From Clostridium sartagoforme (GTDB lineage Bacteria > Bacillota > Clostridia > Clostridiales > Clostridiaceae): 64,000 bases of DNA. The stretch's first letter is position 1. Every line of letters begins with the position of its first letter. Position numbers and translations under genes: made by a program. This document shows, one piece after another, positions 17,310 to 27,172 of the stretch. Where the stretch lies: assembly GCF_004794105.1 (NCBI RefSeq), contig NZ_SRYR01000002.1:62001-126000 (forward strand), in the 5' to 3' direction. A model generated the notes under the pieces. It was not told the DNA's origin, did not search any database, and saw only the letters and a list, made by a program, of their open reading frames with translations.

Positions 17310-18212
17310 ATGAGTCATATTAAAAAGATAGTTCCAAAGGAATATGAAGGCAGAAAGATAAGAGAATATTTAAAAGAAGATCTTGGATTATCGTCTAGAT
17401 TAATAAGAAGTGCATCTATAGATAAAAGAATTTATGTTAATAATAAGGCAGTTAAAATGAATTACATATTAAAGGGAGAAGAAAATATTTTAATAGACTT
17501 AATGAAGGAAGAAAGTCAAAATATTGATCCTGAAAATATTCCTATAGATATAGTTTATGAAGATGAGGATATTATAGTTGTAAATAAAAGTCCTAATATG
17601 GTAGTTCATCCAACAAAAAGGCATCAAAGTGGAACCTTAGCTAATGCATTAATGTATTATTTTAAGGAAAGTAATCAAAAATGCATAGTTAGACTTGTAA
17701 GTAGATTAGATATGGATACTTCGGGACTTATAATAATAGGTAAAAATCAATATGCTCATATGGAACTTTCTAAAGATATGAGTGAAAATAAAATTGAAAA
17801 AAGATATCTGGCAGTAGTTCATGGACATATGAAGGATACTGAAGGAACAATAGATTTACCTATATATAGACCAGAAGAAGAAGGTACTATTAGAAGGGTA
17901 ATAGATGAAAGAGGGCAAAGAAGTATTACTCACTATAAGGTAGTTGAAAGATTTAAAGATTCAGATTTAGTTGAATGCTTACTGGAAACTGGTAGAACTC
18001 ATCAAATTAGAGTTCACTTAAGTTCTCAAGGACATCCAATTTGGGGTGATACCTTATATGGCCTTGAAGAAGATTCAGAAATCATAAAAAGGCAAGCTCT
18101 TCATGCCTATGGATTAGATTTTAAATCACCTAGAACTAAGAAGGAATTAAGCTTAAGAGCTGATTTACCAGAAGACATAAGAGTTCTAATTGAAACAATT
18201 AGGATGGAATAA
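17310..18212 (+). CDS. RluA-family 23S rRNA/tRNA pseudouridine synthase
   Basis: A 300-aa enzyme. An S4-like N-terminal domain (1-70) precedes the catalytic domain, whose active-site aspartate is Asp134 in SRLDMDTSGL; the usual histidine before RLD is serine here. The late motif GRTHQIRVHLSSQGHPIWGD is intact. ATG 17310 is chosen, with AGGTGGAG 7 bp upstream; TTG 17286 lies in the repeat tail and has no ribosome site. The target uridine cannot be assigned from sequence alone. Confidence 0.88.
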   Translation: MSHIKKIVPKEYEGRKIREYLKEDLGLSSRLIRSASIDKRIYVNNKAVKMNYILKGEENILIDLMKEESQNIDPENIPIDIVYEDEDIIVVNKSPNMVVHPTKRHQSGTLANALMYYFKESNQKCIVRLVSRLDMDTSGLIIIGKNQYAHMELSKDMSENKIEKRYLAVVHGHMKDTEGTIDLPIYRPEEEGTIRRVIDERGQRSITHYKVVERFKDSDLVECLLETGRTHQIRVHLSSQGHPIWGDTLYGLEEDSEIIKRQALHAYGLDFKSPRTKKELSLRADLPEDIRVLIETIRME

Positions 18213-18221
18213 TGAAAGAAT

Positions 18222-18417
18222 TAAGTAATGAAGTAATGAAACAATGAAAAAATTAAGAAATGAAAAATGAAGAATTTATTAATGAAAAATTAAAAATAAA
18301 GAATTAAGAATTGAGGATAAAACTCCCATAGGAGTTTTTGAAAAAAATATATTTTGCTAATTCCGGAGGAATTACATCCTAAATTGTTAACTATTAATTG
18401 TCAATTGTTAATTGAAA
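18222..18417. repeat. Mosaic repeat and ACTCC/GGAGT hairpin
   Basis: Runs of ATGAAAAATTAAGAA-type sequence are followed by hairpin AAAACTCC/GGAGTTTT (18319-18338), then TAATTCCGGAGGAATTA and an AATTGTCAATTGTTAATTG tract. All four modules recur elsewhere in the window. Confidence 0.6.
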
Positions 18418-18442
18418 AAAGGGTTGCTTGGCAACCCTTTTT
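18415..18442. terminator. Bidirectional terminator
   Basis: AAAAAAGGGTTGC (18415-18427) pairs with GCAACCCTTTTT (18431-18442). A-run on one side and T-run on the other let it serve both the RluA gene and the convergent carboxypeptidase gene. Confidence 0.9.
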
Positions 18443-18444
18443 AT

Positions 18445-19731
18445 TTATCTGCTGAATAGTTTGTCTTTTTTTCTTTTAATATTTTTTCTTCTTCTAGATA
18501 TAATAAACATTCTAATAATTATGTATATTATTACTACCCCTAATATAGCCAGCATAATGCTCATAGGACTTTCAAGAAAGTCATGAAAACTATCCTTAAT
18601 CCTATCTGCAGTAGTATACTCTCTATCTACAGCACTTATTAAATCCATGCTTGATACAGTTTCACCATTTACGTTAACTTTGGCTTTATATATAATATCA
18701 CCAGTCTTAATATTTTTTCTACTTATATCAGTTTTCTCATAATCTAAAGATAAATTAGGTTCATCTTCGCTTTTAGCTTTTGTATAATAAAAATCACTTT
18801 TAGCAATTAGTGGTATATATACATCATCGTTAATTTTATATGTATATAGGGTATCTCCAGAACTTATTAGCTTTAATGTTTCAAAGTTATCAAATCCGTA
18901 ATTAAATAATGGGCCTACATTAGTATAGAAGTTATCTTTATCAGTAGCAGCTAAAAATGCACCTATAAGCATATCATCACCCTTTGTTGCAGCAGCAGTG
19001 TAAGAGTGGTTAGCTTCTGGAGTGTATCCATTTTTACCACAATAAGCTTTATCATAAAAATAAGGACTATACTCATTAAATAGTTGATTTCTATTAGTTG
19101 CCCACTTTTCACTACCATCAGAAAATGGTTGATTTACATATTTATAAGATTCTGTTTGAGCTATTCTTACAAAATCTTCATTATGAGCAGCCTCTTTCAT
19201 TATAAGAGCCAAATCATAAGCTGTAGTTAAATGACCATCCTCATGTAATCCACTTGGATTTTTAAATGTAGTATTTAAAGCACCTAATTCTTTTGCTTTT
19301 GCATTCATTAATTTAGCAAAGTCTTTATTTGACCCTGCAACGTATTCAGCTAGGGCCTCAGCACAGTCATTTCCTGATTCAAGTAATAAACCTAGCATAA
19401 GTTCCTCTACTGTATAGACTTCCCCTTCCCTAATACCAATAGCAGATCCATCTACAAGTGGTGGGTTTTCTCCTATTGTTACCTTATCTTTTAAATTAGT
19501 ATGTTCAAGGACTATTAGCGCTGTCATTACCTTAGTTGTAGATGCAGGCTCAAACTGAGTATGCTCATTTTTAGAAAATAATACCTTACCAGTTTTTCCA
19601 TCCATTAATATTGCACCTTCAGAATAAACTGGAGGTAAATCAGTCGCTTTAGCTTCTATAGTATTTATAGTAGAAAATATACTACTAAATAAAAAAGTGG
19701 ATAGAAGCAAATTCTTAATAAACTTTTTCAT
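18445..19731 (-). CDS. D-alanyl-D-alanine carboxypeptidase (DacF-like, S11 family)
   Basis: A 428-aa low-molecular-weight PBP that trims peptidoglycan pentapeptides. It has a signal peptide (1-27), active-site STTK at 64-67, SGN at 119-121, and the third motif as KNG (233-235) rather than the usual KTG, then a C-terminal beta domain and a terminal membrane helix (about 395-420). The ATG at 19731 has GGGAGAA 7 bp upstream; the GTG at 19746 lies on that ribosome site and is unlikely. The KTG-to-KNG change might alter beta-lactam or substrate handling. Confidence 0.9.
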   Translation of the reverse strand: MKKFIKNLLLSTFLFSSIFSTINTIEAKATDLPPVYSEGAILMDGKTGKVLFSKNEHTQFEPASTTKVMTALIVLEHTNLKDKVTIGENPPLVDGSAIGIREGEVYTVEELMLGLLLESGNDCAEALAEYVAGSNKDFAKLMNAKAKELGALNTTFKNPSGLHEDGHLTTAYDLALIMKEAAHNEDFVRIAQTESYKYVNQPFSDGSEKWATNRNQLFNEYSPYFYDKAYCGKNGYTPEANHSYTAAATKGDDMLIGAFLAATDKDNFYTNVGPLFNYGFDNFETLKLISSGDTLYTYKINDDVYIPLIAKSDFYYTKAKSEDEPNLSLDYEKTDISRKNIKTGDIIYKAKVNVNGETVSSMDLISAVDREYTTADRIKDSFHDFLESPMSIMLAILGVVIIYIIIRMFIISRRRKNIKRKKDKLFSR

Positions 19732-19884
19732 ACAAATTTCTCCCACATTAAACTTTTTATAGACAAAGTTATTTTAACAGAAATATCAGAATGATTCTAT
19801 ATTTTAGAAATATTTAATTAAAAAATAATTAAAAAGTTAAAAATTAGGTAATAATTATAAAAAAGTGTTATTTTGGAGGTTCCT

Positions 19885-20556
19885 ATGTTAGAGCAAATAA
19901 AAGAGGAGTTAAAAAAGATATTAAATGCTAGAATTATAGCTATATTTGTCTTAGGTGTAGTGTTTTTATCATCTTCATTATTTTTATATTATAAAAATAA
20001 GTCTAAGGTATTTAAGGATGAGTATATGAATAATATATATGTTGAATCTGAAAGTGAAAATGAAGCTGTAAACAGTAGTGTTAATGCTTCTAGCTCAAAT
20101 GTGGACACAGAAAATCAGAAGAAAAGCTTAATTGTAGTTGAAATAAAAGGAGAAGTAAAAGATCCAGATGTATATGAAATTGAAGATGGAAGTATAATAA
20201 GAGATTTGATTAACTTAGCTGGAGGTTTAACTGGTGAAGCCAACACAGATGGTATAAATAGAGCAGAAAAGCTTAGGGGGAATCAGCTTATAGTTATACC
20301 TAATAAAAGTGATATGGCCTCAGGAAGTGTAATAAATCAAAATGCTAGTACTACAAATGGTAGTGGAGTAATAAATATTAATACAGCTCCATTAGAAGAA
20401 CTGAAGAAAATTACAGGGGTAGGAGATGTTAAAGCTCAAAGTATAATAGATTATAGAGATAAGAACGGTGGTTTTAAGAGTATAGAAGAATTAAAGAATA
20501 TAGATGGAATTGGAAGTAAAACCTTTGAGAAGATAAAAGATCAAGTAGGAATATAA
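19885..20556 (+). CDS. comEA: ComEA-like helix-hairpin-helix DNA-binding protein
   Basis: A 223-aa protein with one N-terminal membrane helix (about 16-35), a flexible acidic/serine linker, an SLBB domain (about 75-145, IVVEIKGEVKDPDVYEI) and a C-terminal double HhH domain (about 160-223, ININTAPLEELKKITGVG). ComEA captures double-stranded DNA at the cell surface for transformation. No comEC or comEB is adjacent, so its role here may be general DNA binding. ATG 19885 lies 5 bp after GGAGG; the TTG at 19873 overlaps that site. Confidence 0.85.
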   Translation: MLEQIKEELKKILNARIIAIFVLGVVFLSSSLFLYYKNKSKVFKDEYMNNIYVESESENEAVNSSVNASSSNVDTENQKKSLIVVEIKGEVKDPDVYEIEDGSIIRDLINLAGGLTGEANTDGINRAEKLRGNQLIVIPNKSDMASGSVINQNASTTNGSGVININTAPLEELKKITGVGDVKAQSIIDYRDKNGGFKSIEELKNIDGIGSKTFEKIKDQVGI

Positions 20557-20637
20557 TAAAGTTACAAATAATTTATATTACAAATATACTGTTTATGGTA
20601 AAATTAAATAAAGTATAACATGTAGGGGGAATGGGTT

Positions 20638-20853
20638 TTGGAAATGTTTTTAAATACACTTTTAAACTTAGGGTTAAGTTTGCTATTTGGTGCCTTTGGA
20701 ATCTTGATATTAGTAGTTGGCTATAAAGTTTTTGATGCAATAATACCTGCTGATTTTAATAAAGAGCTTGAAAAAGGCAATATGGCAGTTGCTGTATTCT
20801 TAGCAGGTGCTTTGATAGGTATTGCTATAATAGTAGCACAAGTAGTAAAGTAG
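20638..20853 (+). CDS. DUF350-family small membrane protein
   Basis: A 71-aa protein with two transmembrane helices (about 5-28 and 48-69) separated by the family segment FNKELEKGNMAVA. Members are often found with membrane stress or envelope genes; function is unknown. Translation probably begins at TTG 20638, 8 bp after GGGGG; ATG 20644 is the alternative. Confidence 0.75.
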   Translation: MEMFLNTLLNLGLSLLFGAFGILILVVGYKVFDAIIPADFNKELEKGNMAVAVFLAGALIGIAIIVAQVVK

Positions 20854-21333
20854 AGAACAGTTGACAATTAGTCATTAATAATTGACAGTTGCTGAAGTGG
20901 ATTATAAGTTTGACTGAATATTAACTATCAGATTGAATATTATAAATAATAGCACTGAAGGAATTCTTTAAAAGTTACAAAAAAATAAGATTTTTTGAGT
21001 TACTAAAGATTAATTGGTTTGTAGTAAAAGTTACTTATGGAGCTTTTCTCAGGGCTCCTGAGTAACTATGAGAATTTAATAGGTACGAATTATCAGCACC
21101 TAAGGAACTTGAACTATTGTAACTATAAGAATTTAATATTTTAATAAATAGCTCTTTTAGGGCTTTTTTTATTGCTTTTAAATTAAATATTAGATATATG
21201 TTATAGATGTCTCTAATATGACAGTTAAGTGTCAAAGAGGTGGCAAAGACTTTAAAAGTAATAGTGTTAGTGTTATAATAAGGTGACTTTAGGAAAGAAT
21301 AATAGTAAATTTTAAAATCATAGGAGGATTTTT
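20854..21333. other. 480-bp intergenic region: repeat fragment and one terminator-like hairpin
   Basis: Begins with AATTGACAGTTG-type repeat at 20860-20892. GAGCTTTTCTCAGGGCTC (21039-21056) and AGCTCTTTTAGGGCT followed by seven T (about 21149-21170) are terminator-like. I see no convincing gene or riboswitch. Confidence 0.5.
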
Positions 21334-22005
21334 ATGATAAAAAAGATATTTTTAGCAATAATGAGTACGTCAATGGTTTTTTTATTAGCATCATGTAGTC
21401 CTTCCACAGATGGAAATAAGGAAGATACAAAAGTTGAAAAGTCCTCAGTACAAGAAGAAAAACCATTTATTGGAGAAGGTGAATGGGCTAAAGACTATTC
21501 ACTAGATGAAGTTAATGCATTAAATGATGAAATAGCTACTAGGATAGAAGAAGCTTCTAATTTTTATGGGATAGAGTACAATAAAGAAGAAAAAATTAAA
21601 GATGAGAATAATGAAAGTGTTAATGAAAAGTATATTTACTTTGATAATTTAAATCCAGAGCCAAACAGAATGGAAAGTATGTATTATGGATATAAGCTTT
21701 ATGGTTCTAATATGGCAAAGGGAAGTTTGGGTTTAAAGATTGGATTCAAACTAGATTTAGATCAAATAAAGAATGAAGAGAAGTTTGATTTTAAGGAAAC
21801 TTCAATGTCAGCCTTCTCAGAAGCTATGACTAATAATACAGAGAGAGACTATACTGAATTAAATAATTCGATTATAGATATAGTTAAAAATGGTAAGCAA
21901 GATCAAACTATAGAAACTAATTTAAATGGATTAGTAGAAACAATAACAATTAAAGATGACTTTTTATTATATAAGGTAGAATCAAAAGTTTATCAGTTTA
22001 AATAA
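21334..22005 (+). CDS. Lipoprotein of unknown function
   Basis: A 223-aa protein with a type II signal peptide; lipobox LLASC places the lipidated cysteine at residue 21. A charged linker (24-50) leads into a mixed alpha/beta domain with no motif I recognise. AGGAGG is upstream of the ATG. It stands alone, with repeats on both sides; copy E of the five-copy element begins two bases after its stop codon. Confidence 0.7.
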   Translation: MIKKIFLAIMSTSMVFLLASCSPSTDGNKEDTKVEKSSVQEEKPFIGEGEWAKDYSLDEVNALNDEIATRIEEASNFYGIEYNKEEKIKDENNESVNEKYIYFDNLNPEPNRMESMYYGYKLYGSNMAKGSLGLKIGFKLDLDQIKNEEKFDFKETSMSAFSEAMTNNTERDYTELNNSIIDIVKNGKQDQTIETNLNGLVETITIKDDFLLYKVESKVYQFK

Positions 22006-22006
22006 T

Positions 22007-22104
22007 ATATATGTTTCAATAAATAATCTACATATTGAGTATTTACTTTTTTTTAGTGAAAAACAGTTTTTAAAGTAAATTACATTAATTGAAAGCTTAT
22101 ATAT
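22007..22104 (-). repeat. 97-bp element, copy E (opposite orientation)
   Basis: On the plus strand it reads ATATATGTTTCAATAAATAA at the left and GTAAATTACATTAATTGAAA at the right, the reverse of copies A-D. It follows the lipoprotein stop codon and lies about 130 bp before the RDD gene. Confidence 0.55.
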
Positions 22105-22234
22105 CTTTTAATTTTTATATAAGTTATTTGTGTAATTTCCTAACTAAAATATTTTGAGTATAAAATATAACTGAATAAAATGTAAAAACTTTATTACAAC
22201 TTATATGATTTAATTAATTAGGAGGATGAGGATT

Positions 22235-22645
22235 TTGGAAAATAATAATGAAGAAGTAAAGAAGGAACAAGAATTAAAGGAAGATATAATTGATACTAAG
22301 GAAACTATAGAAGAAATATTAGAGGAAGATGTTATATCTTCAAGTGAGGAAATATTAGTGGGAGACTCTTCATTATTAGAAGAAGGTACTGAAAAAAATG
22401 ATAGTAAGATAATGAAATTTATAAAGAGGGTATTAGCTTCAGCAATAGATCAAATTATTGTAATAGCTATAGCACTTTTATTATTAGTAATATTTGATTT
22501 TGTTTTAAGAGCAGTAGGTTTTTACGTTGCACAAAGACAACCAATATTCTTTATAATATATGTGTTAGTAAATATAGTTTACGAAGCAATTTGTTCTTCA
22601 ACTAAACTTAAGAAAACTATAGGTAAGAAAACAATTTTAAAATAA
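22235..22645 (+). CDS. RDD-like membrane protein
   Basis: A 136-aa protein with an acidic N-terminal region (1-60), then [13 protein letters not shown], which matches the R-x-x-A-x-x-D opening of RDD domains, two membrane helices, and the closing KLKKTIGKK. It is shorter than a full RDD domain because the second and third helices are close together. TTG 22235 is chosen, 9 bp after AGGAGG; ATG 22226 abuts that site. It is 16 bp before rlmD. Confidence 0.65.
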   Translation: MENNNEEVKKEQELKEDIIDTKETIEEILEEDVISSSEEILVGDSSLLEEGTEKNDSKIMKFIKRVLASAIDQIIVIAIALLLLVIFDFVLRAVGFYVAQRQPIFFIIYVLVNIVYEAICSSTKLKKTIGKKTILK

Positions 22646-22661
22646 TTTTTTAGGAGTAAAG

Positions 22662-24017
22662 ATGAGAAAAGGAAGTACTGTACAAGTTAAAATAGATAAA
22701 ACAGAATTCCCATCAATGGGAGTAGGTAGCTTAGGAAATAAGAAAATATATGTAAAAGGTGCGTTTCCAGGTCAAGTTGTTACTGGTAGAGTAAAGAAAA
22801 AAAGAGAAGCTTATGCTGAACTAAAATTAGTGTCTGTAGATGAAAGAGCAGATTATGAGATAGAAGCTCCATGTAAGCATTTTGGTATATGTGGAGGTTG
22901 TACTTCTCAAAACCTAACTTATGAAAAACAATTAGATTTATTAAGTGAAGAATTTAAAAATCTATTTATTGATGCAAACCTACCTATTGATAATTATAAA
23001 GGTATAATTGGAAGTAAGGAACAATGGGAATACAGAAATAAAATGGAGTTTACCTTTGGAGATTTTGAAAAAGGTGGAGAACTTACATTAGGTATGCATA
23101 TGAAGGGGAAATCCTTTGGTATAGTAACAGTAGATGGATGTTTAATAGTAGATGAAGATTTTAGAACTCTAATTAAAGCTACTGTAGATTATTTTAGAGA
23201 TAAGAATCTACCTTATTACAGAGTTATGAAAAGAGAAGGTTACTTAAGACACTTAGTAATAAGAAAAGCTATCAATACTGGAGAGTTAATGGTTAACTTA
23301 GTAACTACAACTCAAATTGATTTTGACTTATCAGAATATGTTGAAGTACTAAAAGCTCAAAATTATAAAGGAAGTTTAGTATCTATATTACATACTGAAA
23401 ATAACTCTTTTTCAGATGCAGTAGTCCCTGAAAAAGTAAATTTATTATACGGAAAAGATTATATAATTGAAGATCTTTTAGGACTTAAATTTAAAATATC
23501 TCCTTTTTCATTCTTCCAAACTAATACTAAAGGAGCAGAAAGCCTGTATAGTATAGTTAGAGATTATATAGGTGAATCAAAGGATAAGGTAGTATTTGAC
23601 CTTTATTGTGGAACAGGGACTATAGGTCAAATTACAGCTGCTAATGCTAAAAAGGTAGTTGGAATAGAACTTATAGAAGAAGCTGTTGAAGCAGCAAAAG
23701 AAAATGCTAAACTTAACAACTTAAATAACTGTAAATTCCTAGCTGGGGATGTAGCTGAAATAATAAAAACAGTTAAGGATAAACCAGATGTAATTATCCT
23801 AGATCCACCAAGAAGTGGAGTACATCCAAAGGCATTAGAATATGTAATTAAATTTAATGCAAAGGAAATAATCTACGTATCATGTAATCCGAAGACTCTA
23901 GTAGATAACTTAAAAGTATTATTAGAATCAGGATATGAGGTAGTAGAAAGCTGCGTTAAGGATATGTTCCCTAACACTCCACATCTTGAAGGTGTAGTAA
24001 AACTAATAAAAAAATAA
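22662..24017 (+). CDS. rlmD: 23S rRNA (uracil-C5)-methyltransferase, RlmD/RumA family
   Basis: A 451-aa SAM-dependent enzyme. An N-terminal TRAM domain (1-60) is followed by an Fe-S cluster motif ([10 protein letters not shown] near 69-78) and the methyltransferase domain with [26 protein letters not shown] and the catalytic cysteine in YVSCNPKTL. Which uracil (U747, U1939 or both) it modifies is not decided by sequence; Gram-positive members can do both. It may be co-transcribed with the RDD gene. Confidence 0.9.
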   Translation: MRKGSTVQVKIDKTEFPSMGVGSLGNKKIYVKGAFPGQVVTGRVKKKREAYAELKLVSVDERADYEIEAPCKHFGICGGCTSQNLTYEKQLDLLSEEFKNLFIDANLPIDNYKGIIGSKEQWEYRNKMEFTFGDFEKGGELTLGMHMKGKSFGIVTVDGCLIVDEDFRTLIKATVDYFRDKNLPYYRVMKREGYLRHLVIRKAINTGELMVNLVTTTQIDFDLSEYVEVLKAQNYKGSLVSILHTENNSFSDAVVPEKVNLLYGKDYIIEDLLGLKFKISPFSFFQTNTKGAESLYSIVRDYIGESKDKVVFDLYCGTGTIGQITAANAKKVVGIELIEEAVEAAKENAKLNNLNNCKFLAGDVAEIIKTVKDKPDVIILDPPRSGVHPKALEYVIKFNAKEIIYVSCNPKTLVDNLKVLLESGYEVVESCVKDMFPNTPHLEGVVKLIKK

Positions 24018-24035
24018 ATTATAAAGATAAATAGA

Positions 24036-24069
24036 AGAGTTAAGTAAGAAAATTACTTAGCTCTTTTTT
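24036..24069 (+). terminator. Terminator after rlmD
   Basis: Stem GAGTTAAGTAA with TTACTTAGCTC (one mismatch), followed by six T residues. Confidence 0.85.
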
Positions 24070-24259
24070 GACTTCTAATTCTTAATCCTGAAATGAATGC
24101 AATTATAATAGTGAAAGTCTACCGGTATATATGTTAAAGATTGACTAAAGAATAGGTGTCTGATACAATTACTTACAAATATTTCATAATAAGCATTAAG
24201 TATATGCTTATACATTAATGGGATTGAGTTTTAAATATATTATATGAGGAGGTTTTGGT

Positions 24260-24826
24260 ATGAGTGATAATAAAAGAATGCTGTCATCTGAGGAATATAA
24301 AAATTTATTAGAAATTTTAAAAGAGCGTTTTGAAAAGAACATTAATCGTCATAAAGGAATGGAATGGGATGAGGTACAAGAAAAATTAAAATATAATACT
24401 GAAAAACTATGGTCCCTTTATGAAATGGAGAGAACTGGTGGTGAACCAGATATCATTAGTTATGATGAAGAAACTGGGGAATATGTTTTTTATGACTGTT
24501 CAGCTGAGAGTCCTAAAGGGAGAAGAAGTATCTGTTATGATCGTGAAGCGTTAGAGTCAAGAAAACAAAATAAGCCACAAAATAATGTTATTGATATGGC
24601 TTTAGATATGGGGATTGATGTTTTAACAGAAGAGCAATATAGAGAGTTACAGAAGCTTGGGAGTTTTGACCTTAAAACCTCTAGTTGGGTTAAAACACCA
24701 GAAAATATTAGGGTAAAAGGCGGAGCTATCTTTTGTGATCGTCGTTATGATACTGTTTTTGTATATCATAATGGAGCGGAATCATATTATTCTGCAAGAG
24801 GTTTCCGTGGCTCTTTGAGGGTATAA
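24260..24826 (+). CDS. DUF4256-family protein
   Basis: A 188-aa soluble protein matching my memory of the DUF4256 family, through the segments LWSLYEMERTGGEPD, CSAESPKGRRSICYDREAL and the C-terminal FVYHNGAESYYSARGFRGSL. It has no signal or membrane segment. Function is unknown. It is a single-gene unit with AGGAGG upstream and a strong terminator after. Confidence 0.75.
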   Translation: MSDNKRMLSSEEYKNLLEILKERFEKNINRHKGMEWDEVQEKLKYNTEKLWSLYEMERTGGEPDIISYDEETGEYVFYDCSAESPKGRRSICYDREALESRKQNKPQNNVIDMALDMGIDVLTEEQYRELQKLGSFDLKTSSWVKTPENIRVKGGAIFCDRRYDTVFVYHNGAESYYSARGFRGSLRV

Positions 24827-24865
24827 ACTTTACAGATTTAGAGAATCTATTAAAATAACATAAAA

Positions 24866-24907
24866 ATAAAGGAGTTAAGCAAATTGAGATTTGCTAGCTC
24901 CTTTTTA
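24866..24907 (+). terminator. Terminator after the DUF4256 gene
   Basis: AAAGGAGTTAAGCAAAT pairs with ATTTGCTAGCTCCTTT, followed by TTATT. The rest of the 378-bp gap to 25204 shows nothing I can assign. Confidence 0.85.
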
Positions 24908-25204
24908 TTCCTAAACTCTAATTCTGAAATCTAGGAAATATTATAGTTAGTGAATCTAGAGTTCTATTCTAAAATCTTAAATTTAAATTAAAATGGTCTA
25001 TTTTATGTAAATTAGTATTAAAAGCAAATCTAAAATTCTAGTTCATCACCTTTATATGAACAATTAGAATACCCCGCGTTAGACTAGGGATTCAAAAGAG
25101 CTTATAGTTAGAGTATAATTTTAATAGGCAAATATAAGTGTTAGTGAGAAAGTTTATATGTTTTGTAAGTTAAGAATAAATATATTAAGTGGAGAGAAAA
25201 AGAA

Positions 25205-25981
25205 ATGACAGTAGAATTAGAAAAGCATTATAATAAGTTTTGTGAGGATAAAAGATTAACGAGAAGACATGGACAAGTTGAATATATAACTTCTATGAAA
25301 TATATTCATGAATATTTAAATGAGAATAAAAATTATAAAATATTAGATGTTGGAGCAGGAACAGGAAGATATTCAGTAGCATTAGCTAATGAAGGATATG
25401 ATGTTACAGCAATTGAACTTGTGAAACATAATTTAGGTGTTTTAAAATCTAAAGGTAGCACAGTAAAAGCATTTCAAGGAACTGCTTTAAACTTAGCTAG
25501 ATTTGAAGATAATACCTTTGATATGACATTAGTTTTTGGCCCAATGTATCATTTATATACATTTGAAGATAAAGTAAGGGCATTAGAAGAAGCAAAAAGA
25601 GTAACTAAAGTAGGTGGAAAAATATTGGTTGCTTATTGTATGAATGAATATAGCGTAATAACATATGGATTCAAAGAAAATAATATAAAAAAGTGTATTG
25701 ATAGTGGAAAACTTGATGAAAGTTATCATGTTATATCAGAGCCTGAAGACTTATATGATTATGTAAGAGTTGAAGATATTAATAAAGTAAATGAAGCAGT
25801 AGGAGTAAAAAGAATAAAAATAATTTCAGCAGATGGCCCTGCTAATTATATGAGGCCTATTTTAAATTCTATGGATGAAGAAACATTTCAAACTTTTATT
25901 GACTATCATCTGTCTACATGTGAAAGACAAGATATATTAGGGGCAGGAGCTCATACTTTAGATATTTTAATAAAAGAATAG
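25205..25981 (+). CDS. Class I SAM-dependent methyltransferase
   Basis: A 258-aa protein. Motif I is ILDVGAGTGRYS near 45-56, followed by VTAIEL (motif II), FDMTLVFGPMYHL and a VGGKILVAY strand. It resembles UbiE/small-molecule methyltransferases often labelled type 11. The C-terminal third (after about 185) is family-specific. No neighbour indicates a substrate. GGAGAG lies upstream of the ATG. Confidence 0.82.
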   Translation: MTVELEKHYNKFCEDKRLTRRHGQVEYITSMKYIHEYLNENKNYKILDVGAGTGRYSVALANEGYDVTAIELVKHNLGVLKSKGSTVKAFQGTALNLARFEDNTFDMTLVFGPMYHLYTFEDKVRALEEAKRVTKVGGKILVAYCMNEYSVITYGFKENNIKKCIDSGKLDESYHVISEPEDLYDYVRVEDINKVNEAVGVKRIKIISADGPANYMRPILNSMDEETFQTFIDYHLSTCERQDILGAGAHTLDILIKE

Positions 25982-26146
25982 TTAATGCCCTTATTAATAT
26001 AATTAGCTGTAAATAAAAGTGTTATTTTTCTTGTTTGTAATACAGCAAGATTTATTTAAACCTTACTCTAAAAAATGCTATTTATACTTTAACAAATAAT
26101 AAGTTGTATATTAGACTTAATAATGAGGAAAAAAAGGGGAGAATAT

Positions 26147-26821
26147 ATGTTAAAGAAGAAGAAAACTATCATCCTAATTGTATTATTAGGTTGTTTAATA
26201 ATGGGATTTATAGATGCTGTAATAAGGCCTCAATATCTTACAAAGTCTTTTGTGAAAATTATACTTTTTTCTTTAATGCCAATTTTATATTCTAGATATA
26301 ATAAAGAGTTAAATTTAAACTCTTTATTTAAAGTTAAGAGTAAGAAGGAAATTATTATTGCTCTAATTTCTGGAGCTGCTGTGTTTTCATTTATTTTAGG
26401 GGCTTATCTAATTTTAGGAGGATTTTTTGATTTTTCAAATGTAGTTTCATCATTATCAGCAAATGTTGGTATTGATAATAGTAACTTTATATTTGTAGCA
26501 ATATATATATCTTTTATTAACTCTTTATTAGAGGAGTTTTTCTTTAGAGGATTTGCATTTATAAAATTAAAAGAAGTAGCAAGTAGAAAGTTTGCATATA
26601 TTTTTAGCTCTCTAGCCTTTGCTTTATACCATGTGGCTATGATGATAGGATGGTTTGATATTAGTTTATTTATTTTAACTTTATCTGGATTATTTGTTGG
26701 AGGAATTATCTTTAATTACTTTAATGAAAAATATAAAAATATTTATGTTAGCTGGTTAATTCATATGTTTGCAAATTTTGCAATTAACATAGTTGGATTT
26801 ATGCTTTTTAATATGATTTAG
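26147..26821 (+). CDS. CPBP-family intramembrane glutamic endopeptidase
   Basis: A 224-aa polytopic protein of the Rce1/CPBP (Abi) family. The catalytic EExxxR motif is E129-E130 with R134 in LLEEFFFRG, a histidine is at 162 in LYHVAM, and a later histidine lies in WLIHMFANF. Six or so membrane helices. ATG 26147 has AAAGGGGAG upstream; the in-frame ATG at 26123 lies before that site. Such enzymes sometimes act in bacteriocin self-immunity, but no bacteriocin gene is nearby. Confidence 0.85.
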   Translation: MLKKKKTIILIVLLGCLIMGFIDAVIRPQYLTKSFVKIILFSLMPILYSRYNKELNLNSLFKVKSKKEIIIALISGAAVFSFILGAYLILGGFFDFSNVVSSLSANVGIDNSNFIFVAIYISFINSLLEEFFFRGFAFIKLKEVASRKFAYIFSSLAFALYHVAMMIGWFDISLFILTLSGLFVGGIIFNYFNEKYKNIYVSWLIHMFANFAINIVGFMLFNMI

Positions 26822-26892
26822 AATAAGATGTTATTATAGAAGAGTATATAGGATTTTAAGGAATTAATTTTGAATAAAGTAATACTGTATAA

Positions 26893-26936
26893 AGGTAGAT
26901 AGATTTGTTGAGAAACATGTCTATCTACTATTTTTA
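26893..26936 (+). terminator. Terminator after the CPBP gene
   Basis: Perfect stem GTAGATAGA/TCTATCTAC (26895-26903 with 26920-26928) followed by TATTTTTATT. The remaining sequence to 27172 shows only a candidate promoter. Confidence 0.8.
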
Positions 26937-27098
26937 TTCTCTGAATTCAGTTGTCTTAACTATTTCTATTCTATAACAAATTTTGAGTAAGATATAAAGA
27001 AATATAATGAACTTTGTGAAATATTACAAATAAACTCCGTATTAATTTTAAGAAAATTCCCAAATAATAATTATTATATAAGAATAATTATAAAAATA

Positions 27099-27128
27099 TT
27101 GACATTATGATGAAATTCTGGTTAAAAT
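27099..27128 (+). promoter_or_regulatory. Candidate promoter for the 941-aa protein
   Basis: TTGACA at 27099-27104 and TAAAAT at 27123-27128 with 18-bp spacing, 45 bp before the start codon. Confidence 0.5.
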
Positions 27129-27172
27129 ATTTTCGAATATATAGAAATTAATGTTAGAATAGGAGTTAATTT

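Noticed and set aside
21035..21235. 66-aa minus-strand open frame
   Set aside because: No ribosome site, and it crosses two terminator-like hairpins.
20854..21333. T-box or other riboswitch in the 480-bp gap
   Set aside because: No T-box sequence or other aptamer core is found; only short terminator-like hairpins and repeat fragments.
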